A stretch of DNA of 64,000 bases from positions 790,001-854,000 of the forward strand of contig CALZFC010000257.1 in the NCBI GenBank assembly GCA_945643635.1, in the 5' to 3' direction. The notes under the pieces are model-generated. The model had not been told where the DNA came from. It searched no databases and was given only the letters and a program-made list of their open reading frames with translations. Below, piece after piece: positions 1-13,311 of the stretch (the stretch's first letter is position 1; every line of letters starts with the position of its first letter). This stretch comes from Allodiplogaster sudhausi (taxonomy: Eukaryota; Nematoda; Chromadorea; Rhabditida; Diplogasteridae). A program made the position numbers and the translations under genes.

Positions 1-10
1 TAGGCAGTAT

Positions 11-1262
11 TCAAGCATGAGTAGCAGCGAAATGCATCCTTAGAGAAGATTTAAAACAAGAAATGGTTCTAATTGTTAGCATGTGTGATGGAAGGGTGTT
101 CCATCTACTTAAGATTCGATATGGAAAAGAATTTCTATGTTGCTCTTTACTGAATAGTGGGCAGACTAAGGTGTGATTGGCTTCTCGTTGTCTTGTCAGA
201 TAAGAAGAGGGAGGGGGCAGAATTCCAATGGAAGAGAGAAAGTCTGGAGAGGTGGAGAAAAGCTTGAATAAATGAACAAAGTCTCTGATGTCTCTTCGCT
301 CCTCTAGCGTTTCTAGCTGTAGAAGCTGGAGTCTCTCGGGATAGCTGAGATCAAGTCCGGCCCGGCGGCAGACGCTTCTCGTGAACGTGCGCTGGACGCC
401 TTCAATGAGATTAATCCATTTACGTTCCTTAGGCTGCCATACAACTGAAGCGAAGCGTACTCTAGGAAAGGTCGAATGTAAGAAATAAACAATCTCTTAT
501 AAATTTGAATATTTTTGGACTTAAATGAGCGCATAATGTACCCGCACCTTGCGGTTGCCTTGGAGCATATTGTTTGTATATGCTCATCAAAATGAAGCTT
601 GTTATTATAGAAAACACCATGATCACGTACTACTTCGGTTACGGGAAGAACAACGTTGCCAAGCTTAAATGAAACAGCAGGATGATTACGTCCCATGTGG
701 ACGACCACCGTTTTAGAGGTAGAAATAGGGAGCCCATTAGCAGTGGACCAGTCACTAATGCGATCGAGCGCAACTTGGAGAAGAGTTGTATCATTGATAG
801 TGGATAACTTCACGTCATCAGCAAACATTGAGACAGAGCAGCCAGGAGGGATGCAGTCAGGGAGGTCGTTAATATAGAGCAGAAATAAAAGCGGACCGAG
901 GCAGCTACCTTGGGGTACACCGGATGGAGTGGAATAAAAATGAGAGTTTGATGAAGAGACGCGTACAAATTTAAGGAAGCGTAGAAGGCAACCATTAATA
1001 CCGTAGCTTTCAATTTTCAAGAAGAGAAGATGAATGGGTACCAAGTCGAATGCTTTAGTGGAATCAATCAGAGCGACGCTGATGTAGTTCTTCTTGTCTA
1101 GAGCAGAGTGATAACCGCAGAGAGATTTGAGAAGAGCCATCTCACATGAGAGGCGGGGACGAAACCCGAATTGAAAAGGACTTAACAGGTTGTTTGTCTC
1201 CAGATGCTTCCTAATTGCACGCGACAAGATTCTCTCCAAAAGTAGGTCGGAAGATAGACGTG
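11..1262 (-). pseudogene. LINE reverse transcriptase, 5'-truncated and frameshifted
   Basis: The main open part (1239 down to 313) reads as a non-LTR reverse transcriptase. Motif A is IDSTKAFDLVP, motif B is GVPQGSCLGPLLFLLYINDL, and the catalytic box is FADDVKLS. A fingers-like start (MERILSRAIRKHL) and a thumb segment (SYIRPFLEYA) flank these. After about base 400 the frame changes, but the C-terminal LINE tail continues down to a stop at base 11, with the typical WNTLP...FKSSL pattern. The motif B wording fits the CR1/L2 group better than Jockey, by family knowledge. There is no endonuclease domain, so this is a 5'-truncated dead copy. A related copy lies at 43.5-45.3 kb. Confidence 0.85.
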
Positions 1263-1734
1263 TATTACGGTCAGATTGCTCATGTCAGCAATGAATGTCT
1301 CTTCTCCCACTAACAGAAGCCTTCCATCGTTAATGTCATTGATGTACTTAAATTGTTTTTTTGTTTTGTTTTTGGTAATCATAAAAGTACAAGTGATTAA
1401 AACCTAAATATATATATTTAAAAAAAACCCAACTAACCGTACGCTAGAGCTCGGACATGTGTGGTTTAGTGTAATTCGTGGCACTATGTACATTGTTCGA
1501 TACTCTTAATCCATCGCTCACGATCAGTGTGGGGGATGTTTCATTTTCATAGTTAGTTGTCTCCTTACTTGCGTCTCCACCCACGAACCCAATTGTATTC
1601 TCAATGTGTTAAATGGCACGTAGTTAGAGCTACATAGTATGTACTATTCACAAACAGATGAGGGCTCACACCTAACTCTCCAAAACATTCGTAGATACAT
1701 ACTCTGGGGAACGTGCTCATGATAAACATCATAA

Positions 1735-2690
1735 ACCCCTGAATAGCTCGGTTCTCATCTGGTCGATATTAAGAAAAGATGTTTCCCCGTGGTTCACATT
1801 CGGTAAATACCCTGAAACTTCATATACTGCACGGTTCTCATCCGGAACATATCCAAAAATGACATTTCCCACTCGGTTCTCATCCGGGCCAAACTTAAAA
1901 TGACATTTTCCCGCTCGGTTCTCATCCGGGACAGACCCAAAAATAATATTTCCCGCTCGGTTCTCATTCGGGACAGACCCAAAAATAATATTTCCCGCTC
2001 GGTTCTCATCCGGGACAGACCCAAAAATAATATTTCCCGCTCGGTTCTCATCCGGGACAGACCCAAAAATAATATTTCCCGCTCGGTTCTCATCCGAGAC
2101 AGACCCAAAAATAATATTTCCCGCTCGGTTCTCATCCGGGACAGACCCAAAAATAATATTTCCCGCTCGGTTCTCATCCGGGACAGACCCAAAAATAATA
2201 TTTCCCGCTCGGTTCTCATCCGGGACAGACCCAAAAATAATATTTCCCGCTCGGTTCTCATCCGGGACAGATCCAAAAATAATATTTCCCGCTCGGTTCT
2301 CATCCGGGACAGACCCAAAAATAATATTTCCCGCTCGGTTCTCATCCGGGACAGACCCAAAAATAATATTTCCCGCTCGGTTCTCATCCGGGACAGACCC
2401 AAAAATAATATTTCCCGCTCGGTTCTCATCCGAGACAGACCCAAAAATAATATTTCCCGCTCGGTTCTCATGTGGGACATTCGCTCTACGCTCGGTTCTC
2501 ATCCGGGGTATGCGAGAAAATAATGCCCACGCTCGGTTCTCATCCGGCACATTCGCTTTACGCTCGGTTCTCATCCGGCACATTCGCTCTACGCTCGGTT
2601 CTCATCTGGCATATGCAAGAAAATAATGTCCACGCTCGGTTCTCATCCGGCACATTCGCTTTACGCTCGGTTCTCAAATGACCGACGAAT
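1735..2690. repeat. 42-bp minisatellite (about 13 regular units) with irregular flanks
   Basis: From about 1917 to 2460 a 42-base unit repeats about 13 times with very few changes. Each unit contains GGTTCTCATCCGGGACAGAC followed by an A-rich stretch and TTTCCCGCTC. On both sides the core CTCGGTTCTCATCCGG continues with different, shorter spacers (for example ACATTCGCTTTACG). Because 42 is divisible by 3 and the unit lacks stops in several frames, long open frames exist on both strands; these are by-products of the repeat. Confidence 0.95.
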
Positions 2691-2949
2691 GTTCTCATAC
2701 GTTACGTTCTCATCGGTCGGTTCTCAAACGATGTAGCGCCTCGAGCCACTCTTCATCCAAGGTAAACGTTGTAAAAAAAATTCTCTTTTTTTAACAGCTG
2801 TAAATTTTAAATTCTGTTTGAGAGCGGGAAAAAAAACCAAGCTGATGATAGTATGTATGTATCTAATGTCATTGCTGTGTCCATTTTTTTTCCTTCTCTG
2901 TCGTCATCTCTTTTCGAGATTCTTAAAAAAAATTCCATCTGCTGTTCTA

Positions 2950-2991
<42 letters not shown>

Positions 2992-3555
2992 ATCTCTCTC
3001 CTCTCTCTCTCTCTATCTCTCTTCCTGTACCTATTCGTAATTTGCACCACCACACACCCACCCTCACTCACATTGCTGTAGCCTCCTTCACACAGTGACG
3101 TCATCGAGGAATATATTAATTATTTTTTTCAATTTCGATTCCAAAAATACACTACGTCATTTCTGTTTTAAACACACACACACACACACTAGTAATCTTT
3201 TTGTGTGCTAGCAGAAACCGCTACAAAAAGGGCACAACTCATCACCAACAAAAAAAAAAGAAGAAAAAGAGAAATACAACAAATTCACACTCGTCTCTTC
3301 TTATTTTAGTGTCCTGCAACGAAAAGAAGAGAGAAAGAAAAGAGAGAGAGAGAGAAAGTAAAAGCTGAGCGCCGCTAATTTGCCCCGGAAATGTGGAAAT
3401 GTCAGCCAGAGAGGCGACAATCCAATGGCTCCCAGGAGAAACTGCGGCGGAAACTTGCAGAAAATGATTTTGGTTCCACTCCTCCGCCTGGTCTCGCTTC
3501 TCTCGGTAGACTTTGCGAGAGAAGATGCGTCACTCAAATTCAGGTTCAACAGTCT

Positions 3556-3598
<43 letters not shown>

Positions 3599-6270
3599 GA
3601 AGAGAGAGAGAGAGAGAGAGAGCGATAGAGAGTGAGAGAGGGGGAGAGAGAGAGAGAGTGGGAGAGAGAGAAGCGGAGAAACAGAGGGAAAGAGGGAAAG
3701 AAGAAAGAGATAAAAGGAGAAAGAGAGAAAGAGAGAAAAACAGAAGCCAAGAGCCACCACCAAACAATTCTTTGACATTGGTGTTTGATTAGACACAATG
3801 GCCGATAACGTCTCATCCTGAAACGGCGAAATAAATTGAGACGTGAGAGATGAGCAAGAGAGAGAGAGTGTGTGTTTGAGAGAATGGAGAGAGAGAACGA
3901 GAAAGAGAGGGAAAGAGAGATAGAGAGCGAGAGAAAGAGAGACAGTGAGAGAGACAGTGAGAGAGAGCCAGTGAGAGCGAGAGACAGAGAGAGAGAGAGC
4001 GCGAGAGAGAGAGAGAGATAGAGAGAGAGAGAAAGGGAGAAAGAGAGAGGCGGGTCCGGCCGATCCCTCTTTGTCCATCCTGCTATATCCTCTCTAGCCA
4101 TTTGCTCCTCTCCTTCCTCCTCACCCCCCCCCCCTTTCCAAGTGGGCGTGGCTTCTGGCTACTCCTGCCTGCCCCTCCTTCTCTTCCTCTAACTGCATCC
4201 ACCCGACGACATCCTCGGCTACTGGTTTCAGAGATGGAGATGACCGAGAGGTCACTTTGGCATTCGTTTTCAGAGTCAAGAAGACTTTCAGCGGTTACTC
4301 TGTGCGGGGTATTTTGACGTGGTGGGAGAGAGAGTGTGAGAGAGAGGGGGGGGAGATAGCAAGAGAGAGAGAGAGAGAGAGATAGGTTAAGAATGGTGGA
4401 GAACGCGTTAGAGAGTGAGAGAGAGAGAGAGAAAGTGAGAGAAAGTGAGAAAGTGAGAGAAAGTGAGAGAGAGAGATGAGATTTAGAAAAAAAAGAAAAT
4501 ATACCGGTGGTTTTTTCTGAGAGAATGATATCATCTCGAAGGTTTGGATTAAATTCCGTTTTTTTTTACTTCCCCTTTATTTATCAAATCATGTGTAGCA
4601 CACATTTCTCGTTCGCGTGAAAAGGGCTTGGTCTATGTCTAAGTCTATTTCCATATTGTTAGTAATTGTCCCAATTGTCCCCATTGTTCGAAATTCCCAA
4701 TTGTCCCCACTGTTCGAAATTCCCAATTGTCCCCATTGTTCGAAACTATTTTCTGCATTATATTTTAATAGAATATTTTTGTTTTTTTTTAAATGTTTAA
4801 TGTTCAGAGACAGTTTATGTGGTTTCTATTATCTACTTTTTCTATTTCTCTCAAGAATTTTCTATGTTATTCATTTCCGTGCTATTTCAAAAAGAAGAAG
4901 ATAAACCGTAAGTAGTGAACGTCATTCAAATTCTTATTAGCCCGTTCCAAATATCGTAATTGTTCCCTCGGTGTCATCTAACATCCTCTCTCTCTCTTTC
5001 TCTCTCTCTCTCCCATTCTCTCTCTCTCTTTCTCTTTCTCTCTCTCTCTCTATGCATCTCCCCCTCTCTCTCACTGTATTGATCTCCTAGTCTCTGCGCA
5101 TATTTCTGGAACCACTATGCTCAATAAGCGATTTCATGCCTGGCTGAACAACGTCAAAGTCTGACTGAGTCATGAATATATTTTTTTGTGTTATTGTTGA
5201 AACCTAATATTATACTATATAATAAATCGTGGAATCATCATTCTCATCATATCCGGATTTACCATGCTCTACAATGACAACAGACCTCCCACGCCAGCCG
5301 AGACTACTTTGTCTACATACATATGTATATACTTAATAAAAACGGGTTTGTGATCGTTTCATAATCCAACTAGTAACGCGTGAATAGTATCGTTTTTCTT
5401 CACTTTGTTGCCTCACAATAACCTTATTGTTAGGTAAGAAAGCAGTTTACCGCTATGACGCCCATGAATAATGAATAGAAATAAATCTGGCGGATTAACG
5501 CGCTTCCGGCAGAAAGAATATGCATGTATATGATATATGCATACACCTTTGTTCGCTTCATTTCTTCTACAATTTCACCTATTATGCCAGGTATTTCGCG
5601 TGTTATTATGTAAAGGGATACATTTATTCCGAAACATATAAAAGTACATATATTTATCCGACTCTCAACGGCTTGTCTGCTGTCGCCACATACAAATAGA
5701 ATAATAGAATTGTGATAGAAAATGTATAGATATTTGTTTCTCAGGTGCAATAATCTTAAAAAGATTGTTATGTTTGATAAATATAACAATCTTTTTCAGT
5801 TCATTTCACGGAGAAACAAAAAGAAAGCGTGGCGCAAGATGCGCTTCGAATGCGTGCAGATGTATCAACAGATGTATGGAAATGAATCTACATATGTACG
5901 TACAATATAGACATTTATGTATCTACAGTTTTTTTTCCCCGCCGATCTCTCCTCCCATTTAAAGGGCATTCCCTATTTAATGCATCACCGTTAGGCACAA
6001 GTGTCAGCTTCTGCCATATTATAGCACCGCCTATCCGGAACCCATACAGTTCGAGATTAAAAGATATGCCCCCTATAGTTTTCTTGAATGCAACATATTC
6101 CGGTGCCCTCACTGATTGGCCATCCATCGTTTCTCTCTCTTTTACAGATTGGATGCGACATAAAAGCACCACTGCTACATCATTAATACCGCTTTTGTAT
6201 CTTACAATGCTTCATATTATTTGTGTCGGCTACGTAAAATTCCATCATTGATTTGTGCTCTTTTGCCTGA
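2691..6270. other. No gene seen; microsatellites and small tandem repeats
   Basis: (CT)n lies at about 2951-3030 and 4986-5060. (GA)n lies at about 3557-3730, 3856-4060 and 4325-4476. A 26-27 base unit (CCCAATTGTCCCCATTGTTC...) occurs three times at about 4668-4746. Open frames here are poly-Ser/Leu or poly-Arg/Glu readings of the repeats. I see no supported exon. Confidence 0.7.
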
Positions 6271-6327
6271 GCGATAATGTTGGCGGGAAATTCAAACACG
6301 CTTTTTAACATCCTCTCATTGTCAGGC

Positions 6328-7338
6328 ATGTCGCTCGACGAAGCCGCCTTGGGCCCCACGACGGGTGAAGACATCAGCGGTGGCTCAGGAGGCTCATCTT
6401 GCTCCTCTCTTCGGCCGCCTACGAGAAAACCCTCGCAGGCCCATTCTCCGGCCCGGCTTCTCTCTCTCGTCGCTCTTCTTCTCCTGGTGGCCGTCTCCGT
6501 GGAGGCGGCGCCGCCTCTCACGGCCGCCGACTATGTCCGCTACTTGATAGACGGTCCGTGACGTTTACGTGAACTTTCCGAGACCTTTCTGTGAGGTAGA
6601 TGGTCCGGGACCTTTCCATGTCCTTTCATTGACCTTTCCCTGACCATGACCTTTCCGTGACCTTTCCCTCCGTAACTTTCACCCTGAGCATTCTGTGAGA
6701 TTACCCTGATAAAAGCTCCGTGCCAAGCACTAGGCAATCGAGAAGTCAAAAGTTCACTTTGGAGATACTTTTTTTAAATTGTGCTAACGTTTAGAGCCGA
6801 TGATTTTGCGCCAAATCTCGTATTTTAATTGGATGAAACGACACAGATAAGAACGTTATCGCTTCAGTCATATTCTTCAGATAGATTCTATTTAGATTCT
6901 TGGTTTTTCAAGAAGAAGAAACAAATTTCCAATGTTACCTTTGTATGTATTTCTATGCTGCAAACTTTTCCCGCTCAATTCGTTTATCGTACAGCGCAAG
7001 TTTAGAAAATGGCTTAAATGCACAAAAAATTCCCTTCGATGCCAGCAAGACTCGTGAAGTCTGAATGAGAAGAAAAAAAGATTGCAATGATGGTTGTCTG
7101 TGAGAAAGATGTCTACTTTCCTCCTCCTTTTTTTGCATATCAGATGGCTGGCTATTTTGGAACCTCACGCACGTTCGTGATTTCTGTGCAAAAGTGTCAT
7201 TCAAACAGAATATGCATTTATAGATACATACGAAAAAAGCATGAATCAAATTCAGCTTGCAGTAAAGAGAACGTTTGCGCAATTTGCGAATATATATTCA
7301 ATTAACCATAAGCATTTTTTACTTGTAGAGCGGCACCT

Positions 7339-7379
<41 letters not shown>

Positions 7380-7842
7380 CTCTCTTGCTCTCTCTCTCTC
7401 TCTTCTCCTTTCTGTTTTAAACTCTTGCCGCTTTAGCCTTTTTGTTACCCTTAACGAACCTTCGTCATTCTCACGAATGAAAAGAAAATCAATCCGAAAA
7501 TAAGGTTTTTTTTTGCCTAAATTTCAGCATCGAACAGGTGCTTTACCATCTGCGACTTTTTATATCTAAATGGGCTCGGTTTGATGACTTGATTCGTGAC
7601 CAAGCTTTTGCCTTTTCCAAAAGTACTAAAAAGTATTCTTTCTGAATACTTTTCTGTTACGCGTTGCCCCGTTGAACAAGTTCTTTCTTCTTACTGACCA
7701 GTTGCACATTTGAGTGTATCCTGTCTTCACGCCATAAATATATAAATGTATAATTTGTGCGTCTAAACTAGAAGATGCTCGCTGTTTGACGAGTGCGTGA
7801 TCTCTTGCAATAAGGTCTGGTAATCGGGGTTGTCGAGAGTCG

Positions 7843-7881
<39 letters not shown>

Positions 7882-8146
7882 GCTCTCTTCTCTCTTTACC
7901 TTCTCCCACTCTTTCTCGTCCATTCTCCCTCCCTCACCTTCCTCACTTCCACCCTCGCCATCTTTCGCCTAGACTGGAACAGATCGACATCACTCTGGAA
8001 GTGCATCCATCTCCTTGGCCGGTTGTGTCTCTGACTCTGACTTTGCTGTGTCCTGTCCGCCCACGCTTCATATAAGTGGAGAGAGTCAACTCTCTCTCTC
8101 TCTTCCCTCTCTCTTGCTCTGTCTCTCTATCTCTATCTCTTTCTCT

Positions 8147-8182
<36 letters not shown>

Positions 8183-10410
8183 TCTCTCTCTTTCTAAGGC
8201 TGTCTGCCTCTCTCTCTCTCTCTCTCTTGCTTCTCTCCATCCTCTGCCAGGATGATCCAAAGTAGGATGAGAAGCTTCTTACTTTTTCCATACCCTCACT
8301 ATCCGTCACGACAAATGTCTTCTTCTCTTCTGTCTGTCTCATGCCCTTCTACCCCTACTCTTTCTCTCGCTATGTATCTCTTTCTCTCTCTCTACCTCTC
8401 CCTCTCTCTCTCTCTTTCTCTCTCTCTCTACCTCTACCTCTCTCTCTCTCTCTGCCTTCGAAGGCCTCTCTTCCTTCGCGCAGCTTCAGTCTTCTCGCTC
8501 CTTGGCTAATCGGCTTAGCCACCCGACGGGGCCACCACAGCGGTCGTGATGGCATTGACAGATCCTGTCCGATGGCGTGCTCCTTCGGGCAGAAGAGGGA
8601 GAGAGAGAGATGGAGAGAGAGAGAGCGAGAGCGAGGGAAAGCGAGAGGATGATGCAGTCGAAAAAGCTGCCGTGCAGAAAAATGATACAGCGCGAAAGAA
8701 TGTGAGAGGGGAGATAAAGTAAAAGATAAATGTTGTGAGAATGAGGCAGACGAAAACGTTTTGGATAACAGTGACCGAGAGACGGAGAGAAGATAGAGTG
8801 CGAGAGTTAGTGAGAGGGAGAGGGAGAGAGAAGAAAGAGAGCGAGGGAGAGAGAGAGAGAAAGAGAAAGGCAGAGGTAACAGTTTGCACGTTGTGGCCGG
8901 GCCGTCTTATATTGAAAGTTAGAGAGAGCCGAGAGAGTGTGGCGAATGACGAGGGGCAGAGAAAGAGGATTCTGGAGACCCGAATGTCAGCGACATCTTC
9001 TTCGCTCTAGGAACCGTTCTGCAAAAGCGAAGAGGACTTATTGCCTTTCCGGCCAGCTGTCTACATCTCTCTCACTCTCTATTTCTCTCTTTCTCCTTCT
9101 CTCTCTCTGTCTCGCTTTTCTCTTTCTCCTTCTCTCTCTCTGTCTCGCTTTTCTCTTTCTCCTTCTCTCTCTCTTTCTTTCTCTCTTCTCCCTTTCTCTC
9201 TCTCTTTGTGCTTGTGCATGATCATCTCTATCTCATTAACTCTATTTAGGCATTTTTTCTAACTTTCTGAAGGTTCGTTCCTCGTTGAAATCCGGGGTGC
9301 AAAAAAATTTATCTGACTATGAAAATTATTATGTCTGCGGTATGCAAGAGGTAAACATTGTTCTAATATTTTAGTAGGAAACGAAGAAGAAACTTTGTAC
9401 TTTACGTTAGATTACCTAAGAACTAGTCGAATTCTCAATTATGGTGTGAATTTGGGTGCTGAGATGATGTCTGGTGGGAAACGTGAAATGTTTAATAATT
9501 TATAATAACCGCTACACACTTTCATAGGCGCACGTCGTGGCCAGCGGGCCGAGTGGTTTCCCGTTCTACTCGAGAGGGAAGAAGCAGCAGACGATGGAGA
9601 GAGCACGCTGAGTCGGGGTAAGAAGGGAGAGAGAGGGACAGATAGAGAGAGATATAGAGAGACAGAGAGACAGAGAGACAGAGAGAGAGAGATAGAGATA
9701 GAGAGACAAGGCAAAAAGAGAGAGAATGACAGTGAGAGAATGAGCGATAGAGGAACACAAGAGAGCAAAAATGAGCGTGAAAGACTGAGAATAAGATGTA
9801 AATAGAGACGGAGGGAGATAATAAGAGATTGCGAGGGAGCGAGTGAAAGAGAGAGAGGTAGAGAGAGAGAGAGAGTGAGAGAGAAAGAGAAGGAGAAAGA
9901 GACAGCAGGACATGGAATATTATAACGAATGAGAGACAATGATGTCCGTCTCACATTCATTCATTTATAAGTGGGAAGGGGTGGAGAGAGGGGAGTTAGG
10001 GGTGCAGTAAGGGCATAGGCACCTCGCGGTGCTCTCTGTTCTCATTGTAGACCGCTACCGAGACAGGATAAAATATGAAATGAAAAGAAAGAAAAAAAAT
10101 GCACTTGAAAAAACAATTTGCTAATTATTTAAGGAAGATTTTTCTTCTTCTTAAATTCTATGTATATTTATGGTTAGTTAAAACTAAATCTACTTCTTAA
10201 TTTTTTTTTTAAATTTTCGCGCAATTTTTGTCTTTGAATAAAATCATATATTTCCTTGAAATCATGTTGTTCGTTGCAGATTCCCCGTTTAAAGGCGTCG
10301 AGGTCTCGAAGCGCGCGGGTACCGTAATCTCGCGTCGGTCGAACCGAGAGGACGGCCAGATGAAGCAGATCTTTACGCCGGGCGACATTCCAATGTTTCG
10401 ATTTGGTTGA
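6328..10410 (+). CDS. Candidate RFamide-type neuropeptide precursor, two exons
   Basis: Exon 1 is 6328-6553 and exon 2 is 10280-10410. The donor G|GTCCGT and acceptor TTGCAG join in phase 1 to give 118 residues. A hydrophobic segment (LLSLVALLLLVAVSVEA, residues about 45-61) could be a signal peptide or signal anchor, followed by APPLTAADYVRYLID. Exon 2 has two dibasic sites (SKR and SRR) and ends IPMFRFG-stop. A terminal Gly after Arg-Phe is the usual signal for C-terminal amidation in FMRFamide/NPF-like peptides. A poly(A) signal lies 44 bases after the stop. The segment before the hydrophobic stretch is long for a signal peptide, so the true start may lie in another exon; an in-frame ATG exists at 6277. 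The family is inferred from processing sites, not from a full match. Confidence 0.5.
6554..10279 (+). other. Repeat-filled intron of the neuropeptide candidate
   Basis: This 3.7-kb interval begins with a degenerate 12-base tandem motif (GACCTTTCCGTG-like, about 6555-6670). It then holds (CT)n at 7345-7410, 7841-7890, 8091-8230, 8376-8450 and 9068-9210, and (GA)n at 8598-8650, 8780-8870 and 9626-9905. No further exon was recognised. Confidence 0.5.
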
Positions 10411-10453
10411 TGATCTCTTGGCATTCGGCCAAAAGAAAAAGGGGCAAAAAATC

Positions 10454-10459
10454 AATAAA
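10454..10459 (+). promoter_or_regulatory. Poly(A) signal AATAAA
   Basis: AATAAA lies 44 bases after the stop at 10408-10410 of the neuropeptide candidate, supporting that exon as terminal. Confidence 0.5.
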
Positions 10460-10836
10460 TTTATATCGATAATTAAAATCGATAATTGGATACTCGAATT
10501 GATCTACCACGTATTATATACATTCATACATAGTAGTCTAGCATAACGTATACCCTGAAATTTTGTGACCCACTTTTAAGAAAGAAGCTAGTTGTAACTT
10601 TACTGTAGTAGAGATATAATTTTTGGAGGATACCAAAAAAAGAAGAGAGAACTCCTCGATCTTCTCCTAGTCGTACACTTACACGCATATTTTATTGCAC
10701 TTTTGCAAGACACAAGTTATTTGATCTCTTCCTCCCTCACTCTCTCTTTCCCTCTCTCTCTCTCTTTCTCTCGCTCTCTCTCTCTATATTTTTTTCAATT
10801 ATTTACTTCTAGTCTCTCTGGTGTTTGTTGTTCTTT

Positions 10837-10871
<35 letters not shown>

Positions 10872-11668
10872 CTCTCTCGTTTCTGCCGGCCCGCTGAATG
10901 GCGAGACAGGAGTTGCACAGCATCCACTAGTAGTAGTTGCCTCTCCCAATTTGGCTGTATATGTTTATATTTAACCCCTCTTTCTCTCCCTCTCCCCTCC
11001 CTTCACTATTTTCGACCGGTGGTTTCCGGTGTAAAAGAGAGTGTGTGTCCACATGCGCTGTTTAATAATGTCTTTGCTTCTTTATGTCTCTCTATCTCTT
11101 ACTTTCTCTCTCTCGCCCTTTTCTCCCTCTCTCTCTCGCCCTCACCACATCTCTTTGCCTGTGAATCTATACATATTTGTGCGTTGTCTTGTTCTCGCCC
11201 GTAGAGAACAAAAGTAAATTGTACCCGGCCAATTGTCTTGGAATGAATGAAGAACGAGACGAGAGAGACACTTATGATGCTCTATCGCTGAAGACGGATA
11301 AAGACGATTCAGACCTGTGTGTCCGTGAATATATGGAAAAGACACATAAAAAGGACATCACGAAACAATCCCTCCAAGAGTCGCTCATTTAGGAGGGCGG
11401 GGGGGGGGGGGATCTGAAGAACCGAAAAGTGAGGGCCATATGAGAAGAAATCGAGAACGATGATGGCTCCCACGGTCCGTCGGTAAAGGTGGCGGGTGAA
11501 ATGATGGTCCGTTTTGTCTCTTCCGACCTCTATTTCTCTCTCTCACTCTCCTACGCCCTCACTCTCTCTCTCAATCTCTCTCTCACCCACTCTCTCAACC
11601 TCTCTCTCTCTATCTCTCTCTAGCTCTCTCTCTCTCACACTCAGTCTCTCTCTCTCTCTGTCATCATA

Positions 11669-11705
<37 letters not shown>

Positions 11706-12492
11706 GTGTCCGCCAGTCACGACGTCTCCTGATTTTTCACCTTGAAGAAGCTTCTCAGGTTCTCCTCCAACAGCTTCCAGTCCAGTTTTCACCTTTGCCC
11801 CAGACATATCCTCTTTATCCCAATATCATCATCAGAATATAAATCGATAATTAACTGCTCGTGAACAACACAGAGACCGGTGCTTTCTTCATCTTTTCTA
11901 CTTTTTTTCGCTCGCTTGACCGCCTTTATGTACTTTATACATACATACATATGTATATACTCGATAATACGGTTAACTCTCTGTAATTAATTAATTAATT
12001 AATTACTAAAACAAACATAACTCGATGCTTAGTGACGTGACTGTGTACATACATTTGTGAATGTCTGGTCTTTCTAATCTCACATACATAATTAATTCGT
12101 TTGATTCCAACTTGGCTATCTCTCCTCTCTCGTTAATTTCGTGTTCTCTCTGCTATTTTTAGCAGCGCCCCCGCCGCCGGCCGTTGTTTCATTATCTGTG
12201 GCCTTCTGTGGTCAGGCTGAAAGAATAAAGATCCGCGCATTTAGTCTGAGCCTAGCTTGGAACTACGTGAAGGCTAACCATATTTCTAGTGAGAGAGAGA
12301 GAGTGAGAGAGAATGAGAGAGTGAGAGAGAGAAAGAGAGAGAGAGATAGGGAGAAAGAGAGAGAGACAGAGAGAGAGAGAGTGAGTGAGAGCGAGGGAGA
12401 GAGAGAGAGAGAGAGAGAAAGAAATGATTATGACATGTGTTCCGTCAGAATCAGCGACGGAATCTATGAATAAATGCCAGAGATAGATGGAC

Positions 12493-12531
<39 letters not shown>

Positions 12532-13166
12532 AAAGAGCTGCTGTGGAAGAGCAAGACCAAGAGAAATCGCTCTGCAAGGCAGAAATTGAACTTATGGCAG
12601 AGAAACAGAGAGAGAGAGAGGGAGAGAGAGAGAGAGATGAAGAGGCAGAGAGAAAGAGAGAGAGAGACCAAACGAGTGGAGGGCATAAAATACTATGTAG
12701 TAAAGCGGTCCATGTGCTTCAATTCGAAGCAACTTCCGCATATATGTATGTATGCACTACTACACCTCTGCCACTAACGCGTTGTTAGCCATGCACATTT
12801 TTATTAGCCTAAAAAGGGGTCTCTCTCTCGCCTGCCAGGGCCCTTCACCCCCTCCCTCATACCAGGGGCCCTTCAGCCACCTCTCTTACCTGTCACACCG
12901 GTGTCACATGTGGCGAGAGCAAGCCTCCTTGACAAGCAGCAGCTGCAAAACAGCATCTCTAAGGCCAGGTTGCTGCTGCTATATTTTTAGAAAGCAAGAG
13001 GGCTTTCCATAGACCACTTTCATCTATTTTGGGGTGCCTTCCATAGACCTCTCGCTTTATTTTTATTTTTCTCTTCACTCTCTCTGCCATAAATAGTAAC
13101 AACAAAGTGAAGAGGGCGAGAGAGACGTAGTCAAATCAAGTGGAACTCTTCCTCATTTTTCTCTCT

Positions 13167-13197
<31 letters not shown>

Positions 13198-13267
13198 CGC
13201 CTACGTAACCACCTAGATTTCATCTCCTTCACCATACTTGGATGCACTCCGTGATAGCATTTTCTTT

Positions 13268-13311
<44 letters not shown>

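Noticed and set aside
1900..2523. CRISPR-like array
   Set aside because: Units are contiguous and nearly identical, with no unique spacers, in a eukaryotic sequence.
1729..2583. 284-aa repeat protein (VPDENRAGNIIFGS units)
   Set aside because: The 42-bp repeat is open on both strands and in several frames; no start context, flanking exon or coding bias.
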